Assembly (NCBI GenBank): GCA_937872385.1
Contig: CALMSO010000093.1
Coordinates: 1-64,000, forward strand
Reading direction: 5' to 3'
DNA length: 64,000 nucleotides
Origin: an uncultured Saprospiraceae bacterium
Lineage (GTDB): Bacteria; Bacteroidota; Bacteroidia; Chitinophagales; Saprospiraceae
Positions within the stretch are counted from its first letter, which is position 1. Each line of letters opens with the position of its first letter. The notes under the pieces were generated by a model. That model had not been told where the DNA came from and made no database searches. It saw only the letters and a list, made by a program, of their open reading frames with translations. Positions 25,975 through 33,653 of this stretch are shown one piece after another. The position numbers and the translations under genes are program-made.

Positions 25975-26619
25975 ATGAAAATGCATCATTTTTTGTTATT
26001 GTTTATCACCGTTATTACATGTTATCAATGTGGTAAAAAAGAAACACCCGCCGACAATGCCAATGACTCCGGCTTTACTTTCTGGCAGGAAGACGAAGCG
26101 GACGACGCAGTAGCCAATCTCGCGCCGGAAGAGGCAGTGAAAAAAGCTTTGCAACAATTAGAAAAAGGCGAGCCAGATGCCAAACCAGCGGCTGACCACA
26201 AGCAGTTGCAGGCCTTACTCCCCGAACGCTTAGTGGGCATACCGCGCAGCAGCATCGAAGGGCAAAAATCGGGTTTGCAAGGGCTGAGCATTGCGACCGC
26301 CAAAGCAGAATACGAAATGGGCGACAAACGCCTGAGCGTAGCTTTAGTGGACGCAGGCAGCTCTTCGCTGACGCTGGCCGGGCTGGCGATGTGGGCCAGC
26401 ATGGAGTTTGAACGCGAATCCAATGGCAGCTACGAGCGCACCACCGTGATAGATGGGCATAAGGCTTTTGAACAATATGATAATAATACGCAGTCGGGGC
26501 AGGTGAATGTTTTAGTGGACAATCGCTTTGTACTGAGCATTGAAGGAGAAAATGTATCGGAAAAAGACCTGCGGCAGGCCTTGAAAGGTATTAATTTGCG
26601 GAAGCTGGCGGGCTTATAA
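25975..26619 (+). CDS. Putative exported lipoprotein of unknown function
   Basis: The 214-residue protein starts with a hydrophobic export segment (MKMHHFLLLFITVITCYQC), followed by a polar, acidic region typical of lipoprotein tethers (KKETPADNANDS). Lipidation at Cys16 or Cys19 is likely, although the lipobox is imperfect. The rest is predicted mixed alpha/beta. A tail containing GHKAFEQYDNNTQSGQVNVL and NRFVLSIEGENVSEKDL resembles small periplasmic proteins with a ferredoxin-like fold. I do not recognise a family. It has its own strong promoter and is monocistronic, ending toward a shared bidirectional terminator at 26775-26808. Confidence 0.8.
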   Translation: MKMHHFLLLFITVITCYQCGKKETPADNANDSGFTFWQEDEADDAVANLAPEEAVKKALQQLEKGEPDAKPAADHKQLQALLPERLVGIPRSSIEGQKSGLQGLSIATAKAEYEMGDKRLSVALVDAGSSSLTLAGLAMWASMEFERESNGSYERTTVIDGHKAFEQYDNNTQSGQVNVLVDNRFVLSIEGENVSEKDLRQALKGINLRKLAGL

Positions 26620-26774
26620 TATTGTAATAAAACCAAATAAGTAATGGGGCATTGTTATTTTGTTATTTGCTGTTTTGTTAATGTTGTTTGTTAATTAACT
26701 AAATGATTAAAAATCTGATAATCAGATATTTGTAATTTTAAACGTCGAAAATAATTACGTCCAAGTGCTTATAA

Positions 26775-26808
26775 AAACAGGGAGTGGGCATTAATCCACT
26801 CCCCGTTT
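26775..26808. terminator. Bidirectional terminator between convergent genes
   Basis: GGGAGTGG (26780-26787) pairs perfectly with CCACTCCC (26796-26803) around an 8-base loop. A's precede it and GTTTAT follows, so both strands end in a T-run. It serves the lipoprotein gene at 25975 and the serine hydrolase at 26814. Confidence 0.85.
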
Positions 26809-26813
26809 ATTAT

Positions 26814-28616
26814 TTACTTACGCATCGCTTTGAAAGTGCCGTTTGGCTGAATAAAATAGACGGCTCCGGCCTTTCCATCCGCATTCATTTCAAAACGAAT
26901 GCTGTAGCCATCGAGTACTTTTAGCTTGAATTCGTGATTGCCAATGGGCACCGTTTCATAATCCGGCTGACCGGGTACGAATAGCATCAGCATGTTTTCG
27001 CCGCGCAGATAGACCCTCGCTGCCATACCCGCCATTTCATACTCACCGAGGTAGGATTCCAAATCGGCTTTGGCAACAGCTACGGCCACGGCTTGCTTTT
27101 TGAAAATCAGTTTTTCTAATGCAGGCTCTACACCGACCAACGTAGCCGACTCGATGTCGCCTTTCATGTCTATATTAAAACTGACGCGAATGGGCGAGTT
27201 ATTTTCTTCCGAATCATCCGTTAAAAATTTGGGGCGAAAAACATTATAATGATAATGTTCTAACCAAGAATCTGCACTTTTATTACGAAAAGACATCATA
27301 AGCGAATCATTTCTTACCGAAACATGAAACGCCCCATAGCCAGGATGCTCATACTGCCCGGCATACTCTGCGAGCAAATGCGAGGGCCGCGTGCCCTGCT
27401 TGCGGTTGTCCGACTGGGCGGCTTCGGCTTGTTTGGCAGCGGCTTTCGCCTCGGCCATCGCTTTTTTGAGCTGCTGATGCCAATCGCGGTGCGGTAAGTT
27501 TAACATTTTATCCGCAATATAATTGCGAATCATACCCGGTAGCGGCGAGCCATTTTGGTTGACCAATACTACAATTCCGATACTATCCGAAGGGTAAAAG
27601 GCTGTCATAGCACTGAATCCGTCAATATTGCCGCCATGCTGTACCATATAATGCCCGCGATAAGATTGTAAGAACCAGCCCATGCCATAATTGGAAAATT
27701 GTACGTCCGGATTGTCGGCATTGGGTAAGGCCGCACCAACCACCATTTGTGACGTTATAGCCTCGCGCACATACGCTTCTGGCAGTATTTCCTTGCCGTT
27801 CCATTTACCGCCGTTGACCCAGGTCAGCACCCAGTTGGCCATTTCTACTGGGCTGGAAAAGATAGACCCCGCCGGGCCCATGCCTTCTATTTTATAATAA
27901 TCTTTCTTTTTTATGATACTATCTTTCACTATTTCATAGCCTTTGGCGGCGTTGTTATGCTTGCCATCCCAGAGTGTAAAGTTAGAGGTTTTCATGCCCA
28001 GCGGCTCGAAGAAATGCTTTTGAATGTTGCGCTCCCAAGTTTCGCCGGTAATCCGCTCCGTAATAACACCTTGTAATAAAAACATGAAATTATTATAATA
28101 CCAGCGCTCGCGCAGGTCGGCAAAATTTTCATGATACTGAATGCGCATCACGAGGCTGTCGCGGGTAGTCGGATTCAAATACCAGGAGTAATCGTGGCGC
28201 GGGATGCCCGTGCGGTGGCAGGTGAGGTCCCGAACGGTGATATTATTCGTCAGCAGATCATTATAAAATGCAACTTCTGGGAGGTAGGTTTTCGCCTTTT
28301 CATCCCATTTGAGCTTGCCTTCATTTTGTAAATTGCCGAGCAGGGCACTGGTAAAAGCTTTGGTACACGAACCAATTGCGAAAAGCGTATTGCCATCCGC
28401 CGGTAGCTTGTTTTCATAATCGCGGAAGCCAAAGCCGCCCGCATATACCACTTTGTTTTTTTCTACCACAGCAATGCCCACGCCCGGTGCGTGCCATTCC
28501 TTGAGTAGGCGTTGCACGAGCGTATCCATGCCAGCGAGGCGTTTGTCGGTCGGTTTTTGCGCAGCGGTAGCCGTAGCTATTAGCAGCAGCCAGAGAATTG
28601 GGATCAGGTGCTTCAT
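26814..28616 (-). CDS. Exported serine hydrolase, class C beta-lactamase-like
   Basis: This 600-residue penicillin-binding-fold hydrolase has a signal peptide (MKHLIPILWLLLIATATAAQ). The N-terminal Beta-lactamase domain (about 25-390) carries the S-x-x-K motif SCTK (Ser83, Lys86), a YNN motif near 174-176 and an HGG element (MVQHGGNIDG) as the third box. A Lys/Ala-rich linker leads to a C-terminal DUF3471-like lipocalin-type domain (about 410-600). Such proteins are D-aminopeptidases or esterases acting on peptides or esters in the periplasm, and few are true beta-lactamases. The family match is sure; the substrate is unknown. ATG at 28628 is an equally possible start. Monocistronic. Confidence 0.93.
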   Translation of the reverse strand: MKHLIPILWLLLIATATAAQKPTDKRLAGMDTLVQRLLKEWHAPGVGIAVVEKNKVVYAGGFGFRDYENKLPADGNTLFAIGSCTKAFTSALLGNLQNEGKLKWDEKAKTYLPEVAFYNDLLTNNITVRDLTCHRTGIPRHDYSWYLNPTTRDSLVMRIQYHENFADLRERWYYNNFMFLLQGVITERITGETWERNIQKHFFEPLGMKTSNFTLWDGKHNNAAKGYEIVKDSIIKKKDYYKIEGMGPAGSIFSSPVEMANWVLTWVNGGKWNGKEILPEAYVREAITSQMVVGAALPNADNPDVQFSNYGMGWFLQSYRGHYMVQHGGNIDGFSAMTAFYPSDSIGIVVLVNQNGSPLPGMIRNYIADKMLNLPHRDWHQQLKKAMAEAKAAAKQAEAAQSDNRKQGTRPSHLLAEYAGQYEHPGYGAFHVSVRNDSLMMSFRNKSADSWLEHYHYNVFRPKFLTDDSEENNSPIRVSFNIDMKGDIESATLVGVEPALEKLIFKKQAVAVAVAKADLESYLGEYEMAGMAARVYLRGENMLMLFVPGQPDYETVPIGNHEFKLKVLDGYSIRFEMNADGKAGAVYFIQPNGTFKAMRK

Positions 28617-28736
28617 GTATCGTATCATTTTGTGTTAATAAAAAAAAGGAACCTGGTGAAAATAAGTTATTTACATCTTACCGTTGTAATAAAATAGACT
28701 AACGGGCTAAATTTCACGGCAAATTACTGGTATAAA

Positions 28737-28776
28737 TAAAAAAAGTTGTGCCGCACCATTTTGGTGTGACACAACT
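28737..28776 (-). terminator. Strong minus-strand terminator of unassigned transcript
   Basis: AGTTGTGCCGCACC (28744-28757) pairs with GGTGTGACACAACT (28763-28776) over 14 positions with one mismatch and one G-U pair. On the minus strand it is followed by seven T's. The nearest minus-strand gene upstream (FAS1, ending 29137) is 360 bases away, so either a long 3' tail or a small RNA or peptide gene ends here. Confidence 0.8.
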
Positions 28777-28859
28777 GCATGAAGTATTGTTCTCCCAAAC
28801 CTAATTCTTACTACTTTTATAAGGGGCAGACATAATGATGTTTAATATGAAAGTCGTAA

Positions 28860-29120
28860 GTTGTTGATTGTCAATGATTAAATTTTGGATAATAGATGAT
28901 AAATTTCAGATACCAGATGCCAGATTTTTAGATGCCAGACTTTAGGACGGGGTACTGTTCGCTGTTTGCTATTTGCTTTTCGCTGTTCGCCACACTCAGC
29001 ATGCCTTATACCCTACATCTCTAAACCTTTACACCTTTCTAACTCCTATTCCTCTATTTATCCTATTCCCCTATTCGCCCCATCAACTTTTCAACCTCTC
29101 AACTTTTCTAAACCATAATG
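28860..29120. repeat. Composite dispersed repeat downstream of the FAS1 gene
   Basis: Heptamer-like words (AGATGCCAGA, ATAGATGATAAAT) run into GACTTTAGGACGGGG. A block matching 11748-11805 in inverted orientation follows, then pyrimidine words (CCTATTCCCCTATTCG, CATCAACTTTTCAACC). The arrangement resembles 227-455, which also lies just after the stop codon of a minus-strand gene. Confidence 0.7.
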
Positions 29121-29136
29121 CCCCATTACTCAAAAC

Positions 29137-30126
29137 TTAGGGTAGCAGTACCCGGTCAATGACGTGCACCACGCCATTGGTAGTTTGTACGTCGGGGATG
29201 ACGATGTTGGCGGGCATCATATTGCCATTGCCACGGATAGTGAGGGCACCGTCCACAAAAGCACCCAGATTGAGCGATACGCCACCCAGCGGGTCTGTCG
29301 GTCCAGAGCCTAACTCCGGCGTGAAACGACCACCATCGGCAATTACATGATTGAGCAATACTGCTGTAACCGTTTCTTTCGGCAACTTACGAATATCGGC
29401 AGGCTGCTCTAGGGGTACGCCCAACAACTGGCCCAACTCGCGGAAGGCCTGATCCGTAGGGGCAAAGACCGTAAAGGACGGGCTGCCCGGCGACTGCGTG
29501 AGCGCGCCTGCCAGCTCTGCGTACAACACCGCTTCCACCAAGAAGGACAATTCGGGTACTATGAAGACATTCGCATTGCTCAGCGCTATAGCCGATTGTA
29601 CAATATCTACGCCGGTGGCCAACATTACTTTGTCAATGACGTGCACCGTGCCGTTGGCAGCATTCACATTGGTAGCCAATATTTTAGAGCCGTTGATGTA
29701 CAAATCATTGCCGCGCTCAATGAAGCGACGATTGGGCCCCAGCAAAGACGGCGAACTCAGGCCCGCACGAATGCTACTGCTAAGCAAATCGCCGTTAGAT
29801 ACATGATACAGCAGGGTGCTGGTGAGGAAAGGCACTTGCAGCACCGCGAGGTCTTCCGCACGGTTGAGACCTAATTTGGCGAAAGCCTCGTCGGTTGGTG
29901 CGAATACCGTGTAGCTGCCGTTGGGGTCGTTGGGGTTTTCGTTCGAGAGCACTACCGCCACGCCACCGCGGATGGCTGCTGCTTCCAGCAGGTTAAAACT
30001 ACCGTTGGCTACGGCAATACCAGCAATGGTCGGCTCGATATCATTATAATCCTCTTGGCAGCCGGTGAATAAAGTTATTGCAAAAAGTGCATAGAATGCG
30101 TATAGAAAACGATTACGAGTTTTCAT
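29137..30126 (-). CDS. Lipoprotein with two fasciclin (FAS1) domains
   Basis: The 329-residue protein has a lipoprotein signal with the cysteine at 23 (ITLFTGCQED). Two tandem FAS1 domains follow (about 34-170 and 178-329). Each shows the H1 motif (YTVFAPTDEAFAKL and FTVFAPTDQAFREL) and the H2 motif (NGTVHVIDKVML and NGVVHVIDRVLL). FAS1 domains mediate adhesion or ligand binding at the cell surface. The gene follows a predicted outer-membrane beta-barrel gene by 55 bases on the same strand and is probably its partner. The signal and domain borders are clear; the ligand is not. Confidence 0.95.
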   Translation of the reverse strand: MKTRNRFLYAFYALFAITLFTGCQEDYNDIEPTIAGIAVANGSFNLLEAAAIRGGVAVVLSNENPNDPNGSYTVFAPTDEAFAKLGLNRAEDLAVLQVPFLTSTLLYHVSNGDLLSSSIRAGLSSPSLLGPNRRFIERGNDLYINGSKILATNVNAANGTVHVIDKVMLATGVDIVQSAIALSNANVFIVPELSFLVEAVLYAELAGALTQSPGSPSFTVFAPTDQAFRELGQLLGVPLEQPADIRKLPKETVTAVLLNHVIADGGRFTPELGSGPTDPLGGVSLNLGAFVDGALTIRGNGNMMPANIVIPDVQTTNGVVHVIDRVLLP

Positions 30127-30181
30127 AAGTCGAAATTTTATTTAGTTTGTTAATGTACTTATTTTACCGAATGGTAAATGT

Positions 30182-31060
30182 TTAATAAGAAAGTACGATA
30201 CCGCCGTAGAAACCGGTGGCGTCGCCTACGTTGCGTCCGTTGAGGTAGGTATTGGCTCCTGCCGAGATACCGAATCCTTTAGCTACCGGCACGAAGAGGT
30301 TGATACCGGCGCGGGTATAATTTACTTTCGTCTCTGGGAAGAAGCCCTGAAAACCCAGCCCAAGTATGTCCACGCCACTGGTCGAACGTTGGCTGCCCAT
30401 CCAGGCATCGGCGTAGAACGATTTTCCGGCGTAGCCAACCTTTATTTCCGAAAGGATAGCATTGGGCACATCATTATTGCGCAAGCTATAGCCTGCCTGT
30501 GCACTTGCAAACAAGCCCATGTCCATCTGGTATTGCGCCAGCAAGAACGTATTGAGGCTGGTAGCGCGATTGCCGATAGCGAGAATAGATTGCAGCCCTT
30601 CGTTCACGGGGTAGTTGCTGAGCGGGGTCACTAAGCCCAGCGCCCCGATGAAGCGCAGCGTACCCGCGCCCACTTTGTAATCGAGCGGATTGTACTTCAA
30701 ATAGACCGATAAATCTTGTAGCCCGCTTCTTTCGCCATCAAAACCGAGATCGTTGAGCAATGCCTCGCTGGCGGCACCCTTAGCCGTGATATACGGCAGG
30801 TTTAAAATAACATCGAGGCGATCGCTGAGGCCATAAGTAGCAAAAAGGCTTACGCTATTGAGCGTTACTTCATCGAATACCGGCACGCCCTGAATTTTCT
30901 GCGGCACGAGAAAAACTTCATCATACGATTCTGAAAAGTACGATACCACTACGTTGCCCTTGCCTTTACCTTGCATAAAACCGTTAATCGGGCTTTGCGC
31001 ACATAGTAGCAGCGGCAGTCCTACCATGATTAGTGTTGCGAAAAATTGTGAGAGTTTCAT
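30182..31060 (-). CDS. Outer-membrane beta-barrel of the phenol-MetA/transporter-like type
   Basis: The 292-residue protein has a signal peptide (MKLSQFFATLIMVGLPLLLCAQ) and a regular pattern of short amphipathic strands typical of a 12-strand barrel: FATYGLSDRLDVILNLPYIT, LGLVTPLSNYPV and the terminal YGGIVLSY. This resembles the Phenol_MetA_deg/transporter family of outer-membrane proteins; the resemblance is moderate and the substrate unknown. It is first in an operon with the FAS1 lipoprotein 55 bases downstream. Immediately upstream lies a repeat-rich region (31137-31340), and I see no consensus promoter in the short leader. Confidence 0.8.
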   Translation of the reverse strand: MKLSQFFATLIMVGLPLLLCAQSPINGFMQGKGKGNVVVSYFSESYDEVFLVPQKIQGVPVFDEVTLNSVSLFATYGLSDRLDVILNLPYITAKGAASEALLNDLGFDGERSGLQDLSVYLKYNPLDYKVGAGTLRFIGALGLVTPLSNYPVNEGLQSILAIGNRATSLNTFLLAQYQMDMGLFASAQAGYSLRNNDVPNAILSEIKVGYAGKSFYADAWMGSQRSTSGVDILGLGFQGFFPETKVNYTRAGINLFVPVAKGFGISAGANTYLNGRNVGDATGFYGGIVLSY

Positions 31061-31136
31061 AAGATTGTGTGTTTTTAATTGTGATGCTTTTACTTACGGA
31101 AGGAAGGCGCCGGGCGGTTTAAAAAAGGGAGGAAAA

Positions 31137-31340
31137 AGTTGAAGGATTGAGAAGTTGAAGGGTTGAAAAGTTGAAGGGTTGAAGGAAGTAATATCCTTTT
31201 CAATTGGAAACGACGTACTTATTTGTACTCAAAATATTGTTTTTCAAAGCTTTACAAAATCGTAAATCGTAAATCGTATTATATCCTGCAATCTGCGTGG
31301 CGAAAAGCAAACAGCCAATAGCGAACAGCTATATAGAATA
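31137..31340. repeat. Composite dispersed repeat, inverted copy of 20650-20840
   Basis: AAGTTGAAGGGTTGAA is iterated, followed by TTTTCAATTGGAAACGACG, TCGTAAATCGTAAATCG and GCAATCTGCGTGGCGAAAAG. Read on the minus strand, this is the same order of modules as at 20650-20840. The 339 bases between the flanking genes hold nothing else recognisable. Confidence 0.75.
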
Positions 31341-31399
31341 GCATAAATAACAATGCCGCCTTACTTTTTACAATGTAAATATGCGCTAATGCACAAAAA

Positions 31400-32644
31400 T
31401 TATTCTGCCGATATGAACTGCCGCAGCATGTCTAACGCGATGATGGCGGAGTAATGGATATTTTTTTCTCGGTCTTTGCCGCTAATGATTCGACGTGTCA
31501 CAATGCGCTCCCGATTGCCAACAGCTAACCAAACCAACCCGACGGGCTTATCTGGAGTGCCGCCGTCGGGGCCAGCTATGCCCGTGGTAGCAAGGGCAAT
31601 ATCCACGCCAAGCACACGTAGCGCGCCCTGCACCATTTCGGTGGCAATAGCTTCGCTCACAGCGCCCCATTGGGCAAGTGTGGCAGGTTGCACGTCCAAT
31701 AAATTGATTTTCAGTTTATTATCATAAGCGATGATGCTTCCATAGAAATATGCCGAAGCACCCGGCGCCGTCGTGATGCGATGTGCCAAATAGCCACCTG
31801 TACAGCTTTCGGCGGTAGCAAGGGTCAGCTGGCGGTCCATTAGCATTTTACCTACAACAGCTTCGAGTGTTTCCTGCCCATGCCCGAAAACGATTTCTGG
31901 AATAAGCGTCTCCAATTCCGCCGCTTTGCTATCGAGCAATTGATGCAGGGCTGCTTCGTCGGGGCCCGTGCCCGTCAAGCGCAGGCGCACCTGCCCGAGG
32001 TTGGGCAGATAGGCTAACTTCAAGTTGGGGGGTAGGCTATTTTCAAAATCAGCAATCCGGGCTGCAATTTCCGACTCGCCGGTACCAACCGTCAGTAGGG
32101 TGCGGTGCGCAATGGGCAGGCCAGTAAAGCGCGCGCGCAGGCGTGGCAGCACTTCCTGCTCCATGAGGTATTGCATTTCGTAGGGTACGCCAGGCATGGA
32201 TACCAGCACCTTGCCATCGGCTTCGTACCAAGTGCCGGGCGCAGTACCCATTTTATTGAACAAAACGGTAGCATTGGCAGGTAAATAGCACTGCTGGCGG
32301 TGCGACTCGCGCACAGGGAAATTGCGGGCAGCAAACAGGCGCACAATGCGGTCGTAGGTCGGCGCATGAAAAACCATTTCTACACCAAAAAAACCAGCAA
32401 TGGCTTCGAGCGTCAAATCATCGGGGGTGGGCCCGAGGCCGCCCGTCATCAATACAATATCGGCATCAGAGGTGAGGGCTTCGCCGATGGCGCGTCGGAT
32501 GTCCTGTAAGGTATCGCCGATGGTCGTTTTGCGAATGACGCGCGCGCCCGCGAGGTTGAGTTGTTGTGCGATCCAAACGGCGTTGGTGTCGGTGATTTGT
32601 CCGATGAGGAGCTCGTCGCCGATAGATAGTAAATGTACATTCAT
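31400..32644 (-). CDS. cinA: CinA-family nicotinamide-nucleotide amidohydrolase
   Basis: This cytosolic enzyme of the pyridine nucleotide cycle (historically competence/damage-inducible protein A) has 414 residues and two domains. The N-terminal MoaB/MogA-like domain (about 1-170) includes SIGDELLIGQITDTNAVWIA and MTGGLGPTPDDLT. In COG1058 proteins this part can hydrolyse ADP-ribose. The C-terminal CinA domain (about 255-414) has LATAESCTGGYLAHRITT and ATTGIAGPDGGTPDKPVG, matching the NMN deamidase active site. Length and motifs are intact. A TAnnTTTG box (32712-32719) upstream may be its promoter. Not obviously in an operon. Confidence 0.97.
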   Translation of the reverse strand: MNVHLLSIGDELLIGQITDTNAVWIAQQLNLAGARVIRKTTIGDTLQDIRRAIGEALTSDADIVLMTGGLGPTPDDLTLEAIAGFFGVEMVFHAPTYDRIVRLFAARNFPVRESHRQQCYLPANATVLFNKMGTAPGTWYEADGKVLVSMPGVPYEMQYLMEQEVLPRLRARFTGLPIAHRTLLTVGTGESEIAARIADFENSLPPNLKLAYLPNLGQVRLRLTGTGPDEAALHQLLDSKAAELETLIPEIVFGHGQETLEAVVGKMLMDRQLTLATAESCTGGYLAHRITTAPGASAYFYGSIIAYDNKLKINLLDVQPATLAQWGAVSEAIATEMVQGALRVLGVDIALATTGIAGPDGGTPDKPVGLVWLAVGNRERIVTRRIISGKDREKNIHYSAIIALDMLRQFISAE

Positions 32645-32711
32645 TGAGGGTATGCTGTTCTTGTATGTATGATTTTATGCACTTTTATAATTAAAAATTT
32701 ACCCAATCCTG

Positions 32712-32719
32712 CAAATGTA
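32712..32719 (-). promoter_or_regulatory. TAnnTTTG promoter box for cinA
   Basis: The minus strand reads TACATTTG, a full -7 match about 68 bases before the cinA start. The upstream TTTG box is not convincing. Confidence 0.4.
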
Positions 32720-32786
32720 GCCTATTCACTTTTGCATAAGATACCGTATAATATTTTTAACCATGCTATTATTATTATACATTTTT

Positions 32787-33512
32787 TCAATCCTGTTTAT
32801 TATATATCACGGGCATTTGCCCTCGCCATTTAGTCCAGCTATCAGGGTCCGTTATCAGCGTGGCCATAAAATGCCCCACATTTATTCTGGCGGTTTTACC
32901 AGGATTAAAAATAGCACTCCGCGTAGGCGAAACGTGAAGTTCGTATGTACTTACTTGCTCCTCGTTGATCAGCGTATCTGGTCGCACCACCACCCATTCA
33001 ATCAATGGATGCTGCTGTCCGATGTGTGTGCGCAAAAAGTCTGCCGCCTGTTCGTTATCCGAATGAGGTGGCAGTAGCCATCGGATTAGCCCAACTACAA
33101 TTTTTTGCCCAAAGGAAACAGGTTCAGGGAGGTCTCGGTTGCGGTTGCCAGCCGTATTCATCAGCACTAATCGGAGGGGGCTTTCCGGGGCGGCTTTCTC
33201 GATGGCATTGCAAATTAATCGAACCGTATTGGTCACTAATTTACGGGGTTTCCCATAGATGCCTTTCCAGCTCAGATTGTGCCCAAGACAAGAGACAATA
33301 GCCTTGCAATCTTTTAGGTAATTTGCCATTTCGGCCACCGCTATGTCTGTGATTTGTGCTTTAATAATGGTCACTTTTTCGTTATGCTGCCAGCTCTCTG
33401 GTATGTTTGCCGATGGGCGTATTATCACCTTGACTTGTTGCCCTGCGTTCAGCAATTGCTCGACTAAATGTTTTCCGGTGGCCCCGCTTGCCCCTATCAC
33501 TAATGTGGTCAT
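32787..33512 (-). CDS. NAD(P)-binding NmrA/atypical SDR family protein
   Basis: ATG at 33512 gives 241 residues beginning directly with the Rossmann strand MTTLVIGASGATGKHLVEQL (GxxGxxG). The longer frame from 33563 adds an unrelated tail. The fold continues with IVSCLGHNLSWKGIYG, VLMNTAGNRNRDL and EWVVVRPDTLINEEQ. It lacks the classical SDR catalytic Tyr-x-x-x-Lys, as expected for the NmrA/DUF2867-type group, in which members act as redox sensors, reductases or inert cofactor binders. No substrate can be inferred. Monocistronic, reading toward cinA. Confidence 0.9.
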   Translation of the reverse strand: MTTLVIGASGATGKHLVEQLLNAGQQVKVIIRPSANIPESWQHNEKVTIIKAQITDIAVAEMANYLKDCKAIVSCLGHNLSWKGIYGKPRKLVTNTVRLICNAIEKAAPESPLRLVLMNTAGNRNRDLPEPVSFGQKIVVGLIRWLLPPHSDNEQAADFLRTHIGQQHPLIEWVVVRPDTLINEEQVSTYELHVSPTRSAIFNPGKTARINVGHFMATLITDPDSWTKWRGQMPVIYNKQD

Positions 33513-33581
33513 GTGGTTTATTGAATTTATAAAATGCTTGAAAATTTCGCAAAGACGCTTCAAGATAAATATAACATTGTA

Positions 33582-33630
33582 AAAAACGAGAATGGCAGCA
33601 ATCTCCCGCCCGAAAAACTACTGCCATTCA
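33582..33630 (-). terminator. Tricorn protease gene terminator
   Basis: GAATGGCAG (33590-33598) pairs perfectly with CTGCCATTC (33621-33629). On the minus strand the hairpin is followed by TCGTTTTTT. It lies 25-65 bases past the stop of the gene at 33654. Confidence 0.8.
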
Positions 33631-33653
33631 GTATCAAAAAACGATGCGTATCC

